DNA from: Owenia fusiformis
Taxonomy: Eukaryota; Annelida; Polychaeta; Sabellida; Oweniidae
NCBI GenBank assembly: GCA_903813345.2
Contig: CAIIXF020000008.1
Span: 16,970,822-17,034,821 of the forward strand
DNA: 64,000 nucleotides
Reading direction: 5' to 3'
In this document: piece by piece, positions 55,903 through 64,000 of the stretch
Layout of the letters: each line of letters begins with the position of its first letter
Position numbering within the stretch: position 1 is the first letter of the stretch
Notes under the pieces: generated by a model
What the model saw: only the letters and a program-made list of their open reading frames with translations
What the model was told of the DNA's origin: nothing
The model's database searches: none
Position numbers and translations under genes: made by a program

Positions 55903-58900
55903 TCACGGTTCGAATACAGCGACTTCACAGAGGGTCAGATACAAGCCTGGTTGGTGCACTCTTACATAACGTCCAGACAGACCATTTGGGCATTGGAAAA
56001 TCTGCCAATCCTTCCCACATGACGTCAATGAACTTGTGAAGTGAACGCATAGATCCCAGCTGGAGCCGTCTTGACTCACTTCAATTTTGAAGTTTTTCAG
56101 TCGCTCTAAAATTGTATATGTTTCATTCTAAGACTCCATGGTTTTATTCCCTTAATAGTGCGGCTTGGTTTAGGCCTATAGATTTCTGAGAAACAGAATA
56201 TTATCGATGTCCAACACATGTGCATATGCTTTATATACATTATATGTCCAGTTCCTCCCTCGTATGATTTCGTTTGAACTACATTTACTAATCTGCTTAT
56301 CTATGGTCTTTTAAACTCAAGAAATTTACCATATTCTATGGCCACTGAGTGTGGCCATACAATATAAATAAGACACTCTTTGTTGTTTTGAATTTGCTTT
56401 AAATTGCCGAGCTGTCTTATTTTTATTGATGTAAACATAATAAACTAACCTTCATTGATCTTAACACGTAGTCTTATTTCATAAATTGGTCTACTTCGCA
56501 GGATATTTATTCACAAAATAAAACTGAAGGAAATTTTTACAACAAGCGGCCATCTTGACTAAATCGCTATAGGCCTATAGATGGAAACACTTCTAGCCAA
56601 GAATTTGGCTAGAGACTCGAGTAACAAGAAATAGTCCGTAGTTATATAAAAATATCAACAATAAAGATAAAACTATATACCCTCTACAGCCGCTAGATCA
56701 CTACCACAATTGTCACTTCCACGACACTGCCTATTAAATAGAGCCACGGATCCAATATTTTTCGACGAACCTAGGTCTAGTTTCCACCATGGATTTGTAT
56801 CACCATCATCAGTGTGTATACAGGAGAAATGCTCAGCATCGCCATCTATATTGCCATCAACTGCTGCTGCAGCAGTAATGCCAGACCAAGGGTAAGTTGA
56901 TGATTGCGTGGCAGGCTTACCAAGAGCAAGATTATTTATTTCTGAAATAAAATTGTAACGACCCTTGGGCACGCTCGTCGGGGAGCTGTAGTGTACCGAG
57001 ACATATACTAGACTCGAAAGAGAATGTGCTAAATTCAACGCCCCGTACGGGAATCGAAACCAGAACCTTCGGCTCTCAGAGTCAAACGCTCTACCTCTGA
57101 ACCACGGCTAGCAGCTGAGATACACAGATACTAGACCCGAAAGAGAATGTGCTAAATTCAACGCCCCGTACGGGAATCGAACCCAGGACCTTACGCTCTC
57201 AGAGTCAGACGCTCTACCCCTGAGCCATAAAGGATAGCCACTACAGCTGAGACTGTAGTAGCGTCTTGCTATCGAAGGTCATTACAAAATGATTGCATTT
57301 GTTAATCTTCTTTATTTATGTACTTCATTTCTGATGGATTGCAAATATAACAGCTGTTTTTTCAAATCGGGTCATACTTGTGCTTTTCTAAAATTATATT
57401 ATTTGAATTATCACATGTGTATGACCGGGACAATAAATTATGCAATTGTACATTTATAAATATGAATAATTACTAGATGGCCGAAAAACAGCAACTTCAC
57501 AGAGAGTGAGCCAATTTGTGTCTTGCAGCTGAACCCTAACATAGCGTCCTTTCATTCCACTTGGGCAGTAAAACATCTGACAACCGTCCTTGCATTGTTC
57601 AAGTGCTGCATTTCTATAGAAGACGCATAACTCCCAGTCGTCAGCGTTTTTGCTTACTTCAATTTTAAAGTTCGAAAGACGATCTATGAAAATGAGACAC
57701 AGGCAATTAAATCAAACGAACTAATAGATCAACATTAAATCGTCAGTCAGTAGCACGTTTGTTTATGCGATATGTTTTACCAATGTATCCATATCGTTTC
57801 GCATCACTTTGTTATCATCTTTGGTTAGAATAATGCAAAACAAACATCCATTCACGCTGTCAACAATCAACAGCACCAAGTTATGTGGGCCCTCACATTA
57901 TCGGTGAATCAATTGTTAGAATACCTTCAACAATGTCGGAGGGTCCACCCCCACAATTGTTTACGTCACACTTCCTATTATACAACTTGACAGATCCAAT
58001 GGGATAGACAGCTTGAAGGTCGACCCACCACCATGGTTTGTTCTCATAGTTTGTATTTGCACATGAGCCATTTTGAAAATATCCATCTTCAACACCGTCA
58101 ACAGCGAGTCCAGCAGGAAACGGTTGTGGCAAATATTCTGAAGATTGGGAGGCAGGTTTCCCGAGAGCCAAATTCCCCAATTCCTCTGTTTAATTAATAC
58201 AAGTATCTTTTTTATTTTGACTATATGCTTTCATAATGAATAGCAGAACAAGTGACTAAATGGCATTTTATAAATATATTAAGCACCGATTGGGCAACAC
58301 CCATATATCATATTAATAAATCAATTTTGTACTCTAAAATTCAGGTTATTGCTATTGGTGCTTCAATAATTTAGTAGTAACGATATATGGTGAATATCTT
58401 AATATAATACTTTTTTGAAATTCAAAAAGCAATATATTTACCCATTGAGCATCCGAGGACACCAAAGCGCATTGCCATCCAGTTTGGATGATTCCATGCC
58501 TGCGGATTGATGCGGATATACCTGGCCTCTACTGCATCAATCATTTGTGTTGCGTATGAGTCACTGTCATTGTTCCCAGGCAAAACCTTTAGAATAAAAT
58601 CACGTTTCAGGATACCATTGTAAGATTGCAATTGAACACAACCCAAAAAGGAAATGGCGGTTTATTTTGGAACTAAAAAGGAGCAATAGCTGCTTGTTCT
58701 TGACATGATGCTAATGTTGATTAAAGTGACTTTTCAGGTTTGATATTTTAGAAACTATCCCAAGCTATTCGAGTATCATTATCACTATCATAAGATGAGA
58801 TAATAATCTTACATGGAGATACACATTGATGGCATTCATACAAGATTAAGCAATCAGTTTCAGGTGACGTGGGACATTCAAGAAATTGAAAAAATGAATG

Positions 58901-59966
58901 ACCTTTTTATAGTCTGTAAACCCAATTCCATCTCTACTGTACAATAGTTTATAGGATGTGACCCATTGATTGACTCCTGGACCTCTCGGATCGCCATCTA
59001 TGTTCCTTCCTTGTGTGATGATTCCGTTGACCTTCATAACTTTTCCAAGGTCAGCCTGTATCCACTGCGCTTTGTTGATAAAATGTGGTGCCCATGCACC
59101 AATGCCTTCGGTGTAGCTTCTGAAATGAGAAATATCGATTCAAGTAATACACAATTGTTTTCTAGTTTTACTCATCAGCAAAGCTATAATGACTGGTAGA
59201 CTCAAACTTTATAAATAAAAACTGAACTAAAATACCTACATGTATTTAGTATCAAGTCTCGCTCGAGATGGAACATGGGCCGGGTCATTATTCCAATAGC
59301 TGGATGCTGTATAACTTGAATCCGGTCTCCCAGACAGCAGTCTTTCAGGAATGCAAATTTCTTCGAAAATCCAAAATGTTTCGGTTAATATACAGCAACA
59401 TATATTCGAATAAGTCGAATACGTTTATAAAAGGTAGGGGAATTTATGGAGTAACACATGTTTGTTCTATTCAAAAGCCACATTGACCGATTGAGATAAA
59501 TTTCATTGATTTCAGCCAATTTCTAGCCACTACTTTTGGCCATTTTGGGACACTTTGCCATTTTCGGACCGCTTCCAATATTTTTTAAATTATAATATAA
59601 ACATGATGAAAATACCTGTTTCCGTCCATACAGAGTCTCCGCATTGTATAGCTGCTTCACTCGTGTATAAAAACGCAACCCCTTAAAAACATTTTTAAGA
59701 GTACGTAACTTTATTGATAACCTTAATGCTAATAACGATTATGAGTTATTGGTTCGACATATTGATTGATTTGTGTCAAAATTGATGCGACGATAATTGG
59801 TCATACTTTTCCTGTATTTTTATAAGTGTTATCTTTTTTATTGTATTTTCGAAAATGCTACTAAGAATATTACATCATCCATATGACAAGATGTCTCAAA
59901 TTGTAATTTAAGATAATCGATATACTTACATATTACAAGGGACAATGCTGCGCCATACGACACCAT
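55903..59966 (-). CDS. Secreted discoidin plus two F-type lectin domains, nine exons
   Basis: Exons in order (minus strand): 59966-59930, 59681-59616, 59360-59240, 59119-58903, 58586-58442, 58185-57925, 57683-57474, 56941-56681, 56105-55903. All have AG/GT borders and compatible phases; the total is 1521 nt, 506 residues plus stop. The signal peptide (MVSYGAALSLVIWVAFLYT...) is split over exons 1-2. Exons 3-5 give a discoidin/F5-8C domain (residues ~37-192, Cys to LGC). Exons 6-7 and 8-9 each give one F-type lectin domain (NLALGKPA...PWW...GRYVRV...LTLCEVAVF). Both F-type domains lack the canonical R-x-D of the fucose site, and the first also lacks the His (CANT for C-x-H-T). All domain borders are phase 1, typical of domain shuffling. 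Likely a secreted glycan-binding protein. Confidence 0.9.
57005..57240 (-). repeat. Tandem pair of tRNA-like units in an intron
   Basis: Two units of about 120 bp in the intron between exons 7 and 8 of the F-type lectin gene. Each reads on the minus strand an A box (GGTTCAGAGG or GGCTCAGGGG) and a B box (GGTTTCGATTCCC or GGGTTCGATTCCC), with GACTCTGA between them, recalling a Gln (CTG) tRNA. The anticodon stem does not pair well, so this is a tRNA-derived SINE or pseudogene dimer rather than two genes. The right-hand unit is the better preserved. Confidence 0.6.
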
Positions 59967-59988
59967 GCTGATAGCTTTTAAGTTCCTG

Positions 59989-59998
59989 TTATATATAA
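59989..59998 (-). promoter_or_regulatory. TATA box candidate for the F-type lectin gene
   Basis: TTATATATAA about 23-32 bp upstream of the ATG at 59966. If used, the 5' UTR would be only a few bases long, so it may instead mark a leader that starts close to the ATG. Confidence 0.35.
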
Positions 59999-60104
59999 AG
60001 GCAGTTTAGCAGAATTTTGTAGTATCACATATGTATCAAAACATCAATATCTGACATTATTATATCACTTTCTAGCTAGCGACAGTATGATTGGTCAAAA
60101 CCGG

Positions 60105-60195
60105 GTCACATGTCGTGGGATATCTGGCGATATTCAATGGCAATGCTAATCAGATAAGACAACCGTGAGATATCTAGCGATATCCCACGCTCCCG
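60105..60195. repeat. Short inverted repeat GTGGGATATC
   Basis: CGTGGGATATCTGGCGATAT near 60115 pairs with GATATCTAGCGATATCCCACG ending near 60189, with a loop of about 40 bp. Confidence 0.55.
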
Positions 60196-60351
60196 GGAAT
60201 TTTCAAAGAATTTGTTTTCGTTCAGTGTAAATAATTTAGTTCAGTGTAAGTCAAAATGGCAGACGAACCGAGTAGATTCGTAAAAATATCTGAAGACTTA
60301 ATGACTTAATAATATTAGGGATGTTTAGCTAGACAGTGATATAATAAAACA

Positions 60352-60487
60352 AATATTTCACTCTATTTTCGGTGAATACCTGTAGCACTTTCACAAGGTG
60401 ATATTCCACTTGCCCTTCGGGCTTCGTGGAATATCACTTGTGAAAGATGTACAGGTATTCACCTCAATAGAGTGAAATATTTGTTCA
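60352..60487. repeat. Long near-perfect hairpin
   Basis: Arms of about 60 bp: AAATATTTCACTCTATT and GGTGAATACCTGT on the left pair with AATAGAGTGAAATATTT and ACAGGTATTCACC on the right. The tip is TTGCCCTTCGGGCTTCG. Strongly resembles in design the hairpin at 8050-8165. Coding-free, MITE-like. Confidence 0.8.
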
Positions 60488-60634
60488 ATATCATCATGAG
60501 CTCTTTAAAAATAAACTATTTTCCATAGTTGAACTGTCATGTGGCTGATAGTGTCAGATAAGCGATTGGTATTGTAAACAATATATAATAGCAACATCAA
60601 TGCCTACATTTTATATTTATATTGTGATAAAACA

Positions 60635-62005
60635 AAATAGCTAACAACGCATCCAACATACAGTTTGCTTATTTAATCTTCTTTAAACTATTTTAAACCA
60701 GAAATTAATTTATTCAACCGATCTGGGACTGAGATATTCAATACAACGCACTGAACGCACGTTTTTAATTATTGACAGTGTTCTTTGACTTAATGTAACA
60801 CAAACACGTGTCCATGCTACATCAATCTGGTTTGCTTTATCAGAAAGATAACATAATTATCATACTCATATCAATCGTACTTATAACATAAGTACAGATT
60901 ACATAATTATTTCTTATATTTAACTATTGCAAGTAATGTGCTGTGAGGTCCAAATGGATACGGAAAACCATGATTAAGCGAGGTTAAATTACATGATCAT
61001 AACGTACAAAATTTGCAATTTGGACCAATGAAATTAGAGCTTATAAAAATGATAATGGCGTGAAATGAATTTGAAAAAGTTATTCTACCATGAAGAAAAG
61101 AGAGGAGCATGTTAACCCTGATTTCTACCGATTTCTTCTTTTAGTCATCCCGATTTTGTTTTGTAAACCCCGATTTTCTCCCGATTATTCTGAGTCATCC
61201 CGATTCTGTCCCGATTTTTTAAGGGTAACCCCGATTTTCTCCCGATTTTTCAGGAGAAATCCCGATTTTCTCCCGATTTTTCTTCAAAAAGATCCAGATT
61301 TTCACCCCGAATTTTCTTTTAAAATTTTTTTTTCACTTGACATCTACCAGCCAAAATTACAGTCAACCAAAAACATTGTTTCACTAGTCCAACTGGCTTG
61401 CACAAAAACACACCCTAACACCTCATGACATAACAAGAAGAAACTCTAATGCAAGTTATAATGGGTTTTAAAATGGTTCGTTGTGTCTGTACTATCTAAA
61501 AATATCTGCATAAAATATAAAATACAAAATTAGGTTTACCTTAAAGTGTTATTTGCTCTAGTAGATTCCTCCCAGCGACTCGATTTAATCTCTGATTTGC
61601 TTTGCTTTTATACACCCCGAATAGTCTAAATTGTTTTTCGCCTCATTTTACATAAATTAATGAATGTGTATAAATGAATTAATATAATACATGTAATAAG
61701 TGTATGAAATACTATAATGAATTACATTTATAAATTATATAGCAAATAAAGACATACATTCAAACAAAACGCGAATCTAGATCATGGCGTAACAATTATC
61801 TCACAGTACAATGTTTCACGTGTAACTGGAATTAAAAAATGACACTTAACAATTACAAAAGTTTTAATAAAATGAAAGAATTCAAAGTTCTTCTAGAATG
61901 TTTTTTTCCTAATCGCTTGTGGCAATGGTTGTGAGCAGTCATTTAAAGTCAAACTTTTCTTTATAAAATCAAGCAATAACGATAGATACCTTGACCTGGT
62001 GATTG
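60635..62005 (-). repeat. Repeat D, inverted copy
   Basis: Reverse complement of 14515-15620. It has about 250 bp extra (60870-61100), only one of the two 93-bp blocks, and the AATCGGGA minisatellite at 61125-61320. Confidence 0.65.
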
Positions 62006-62060
62006 TTGTTTTAGAACGTTGGACGTGAGGGTATATGAAAGAGGTCTGTCCACCCACCAT

Positions 62061-64000
62061 TCTTTTTTTAACATATTATTTATTTCCTTCATAATCAAAA
62101 AATACACAAAATATCTACTACTAATCGCCATAGGCATTCTAGGTAGTTTAAATTACAATAGAGGATTAATTACAGTAATCATAGATGGTTTATTGGTAAT
62201 GTGAGAGGTTGGGAGGGAGGGGGGGGGGGTTGTCACAAGATACAAATGAGAAAAACATTAATTTGATGGAAACTTATAACAGGCCTGTACAAATTGCATC
62301 ACTATATCTATCAGGATTTTCTGAGAATCAATAGTGAGTTCATTTTCATAAATTAAGTATTTGACCTGTTCTGTCTAACTAGAAATAAGTTGAGTATCAA
62401 ACAATAAATTTTGTTCACGGAGTGCAGTCATCGTTTTATTACGTTCATGGGTATGGCGAGGGCAGGTTAGAATGAAATGCTTTGTGTCTTCAGTAGAGCC
62501 ACAGAGGCATTTGTTGTCAATTATTCCAGTAAAATTATGAGTAAAGAAATGGTCTTTAAGGGCAAAATCAACTCGAAGCCTATTTAGCAGTTTTTCGTTG
62601 GTTCTACTTAAATTTAGTTTTGTAGTTGGAATGAAGTTTGAAATAGGGATAAATATCTGTTTAATAGAGCTTTTGAATCTAGAAATGGTTTGAATTTCAC
62701 GAAAAGTCTGGCTTAGCTGGTTCCAATCATTTATAAGTTTTAAAACTGGTGCTTTGGAGAGTCTCATTGAAATATTTCTTGGGCAGAAAAAGGTTAAAGA
62801 GTGTCTTAAAATTCTAGTTGCTTGGTTGCGATGTTGGTCAAAAAGACTATGGACATAATAAGGCACTTCCTTTCTTACAATTTTGAACATCAGTCTTAGA
62901 TTTTTTCGTGTCTTTTGTCAGTAAGCGATTTCCACTGTAAACATTTTAAAGTTTTTGAGGTGTTAGAGCCATGCAGTACCCCAGCACATATAACAGCAGC
63001 TTGGTAGTGGATTTTATCAAGCTTTGACAAGGCCGCCAAGGATGACGATCCGTAAATGGAGCTACAATAGTCAAAATGAGACGCCAAATATGAATTATAC
63101 ATTATTTCAAGATGTTGCGATTGTATTTTGTTTGATATGAGCTTCAAAGGATTTAACAGTTTTTGAACTTTATTAGACAGATAGTTTATATGGTCATTAA
63201 AAGTCAAATTCTCATCTAAGATGAAACCCAGGTGCTTGTGTGATTGCTTTTGGGGGATCATTTCACCATCAAAGTAAAGCGGAGACATTTGAATATTTTT
63301 TTGTCGGGTTGAGCGAAAAACTAAATGAGCACTTTTAGATGCTTTAAATTTCAATTGCCAGGTTCTAGACCATGCACTTAAAAGATTTAGGTCATTTTGG
63401 AGTTGGCCAGTTTGATTACCAGAAGGGTGAAAGAAAGAGTATAAGGAGGTATCATCTGCATAGATAAAATTTTTCGAGGTCAGAGTGTCAGGGAGGTCAT
63501 TTATGTATATCAGAAACATCAGGGGTCCGATTATGGAGCCCTGAGGCACACCGGAGTTTATGAAGTGGTCAGGAGAGAAGTTTGATGTGTGATCATCTAC
63601 AGTGACACAGACTTTTCGATTTTCTCAGTAAGAAGAGCAGAGGTCGGCTAATTTACCTTGAATTCCATATGATTTCATCTTGTGAATGAGTAAGTTATGC
63701 GGTACAGTATCAAAAGCAGACGCCACGTCTAAATAAACAGAATTAACACAGTTACCTTTTTCCATTTCGTTAAAGATATAGTCAGTTATTGCTAAAAGTT
63801 GTAGCTCAGTGTTGTGTCCTGGAAGAAATCCAGATTGAAATTGATAAAGAAGGTTATTTTCAAGTAGATGCGTTAAAATGCGATTATACACAATTTTTTC
63901 AAAAATTTGGGAAAAAGTGCTTAGCAAAGTAATCGGTCTATCTCAACTTGAGATCTATCAGACTTCTTATAAATTGGAGAAATGTTTCCAAGTTTCCAGC
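62061..64000 (-). pseudogene. LINE (CR1/L2-like), cut by window edge
   Basis: Minus-strand pieces 63625-63927, 62896-63549 and 62375-62890 cover the RT (YADDTS), thumb and C-terminal region, ending with a Cys-x-Cys...H...C cluster (KCLCGSTEDTKHFILTC). The 3' end is marked by AATAAATAATATG and an A-run at about 62061-62088. Disabled by a frameshift near 63925, an in-frame stop near 63627 and a frameshift near 62900. 62761-64000 is near-identical to 25533-26772. The 5' part continues past base 64000. Confidence 0.88.

Noticed and set aside
58422-58646. N-terminal extension of the discoidin exon (MGCVQLQSYNG...)
   Set aside because: No acceptor upstream keeps this frame; the acceptor at 58587 (TTTTATTCTAAAG) joins exon 4 in frame and restores the domain consensus (YKK-VLPGNN).

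Overview
This window looks like nuclear DNA of a marine invertebrate, probably a lophotrochozoan or an invertebrate deuterostome; the species cannot be named from sequence alone. The reasons are AT-rich non-coding DNA, introns with GT...AG borders, AATAAA signals, tRNA-derived SINEs, several families of APE-type non-LTR retrotransposons, and secreted lectin genes (C-type with a collagen stalk, and F-type) of the kind these animals expand. No prokaryotic gene, operon or CRISPR array is present.

Layout. 1-14485 ('segment A') is almost entirely nested inverted repeats: an outer palindrome (1-2575 against 11228-13600, continuing to 14485), an inner one (6445-7560 against 8700-9830), small foldbacks at 5265-5685 and 8050-8165, and a GC-richer palindromic array at 9830-11225 that encloses a short CCAAT/TATA-led ORF. 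14515-15620 is a dispersed repeat whose inverted copy lies at 60635-62005. 18090-18575 is an intact C-type lectin gene. 18835-21622 is a LINE remnant carrying two nested DNA-transposon insertions, one with a 9-bp and one with a 7-8-bp target duplication. 22110-25536 holds broken collagen/C-type lectin copies. 25533-27410 is a dead LINE fragment. 27692-35478 ('A-prime') is a near-identical direct copy of segment A that has lost 3.36 kb including the palindrome centres and has gained a LINE insertion. 35479-38225 is an inverted copy of 22110-24752. 38951-39881 is a second collagen-lectin copy with a 19-bp frameshifting deletion.

40917-46206 (minus strand) is a two-ORF LINE whose long ORF2 carries a 2A ribosome-skipping motif (DVESNPGP) after a hydrophobic leader. 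49915-52455 is a 5'-truncated LINE of another lineage with an open reverse transcriptase. 53763-54455 is an intact collagen/C-type lectin gene. 55903-59966 (minus) is a nine-exon gene that I reconstructed exon by exon, with all phases closing; it encodes a 506-residue secreted protein with one discoidin (F5/8C) domain and two F-type lectin domains. 60105-60490 holds hairpin elements. 62061-64000 is a further copy of the dead LINE seen at 25533.

The three intact host genes all encode secreted carbohydrate-binding proteins, so the region is best read as an innate-recognition lectin cluster being reshaped by transposons, inverted duplication and palindrome instability.
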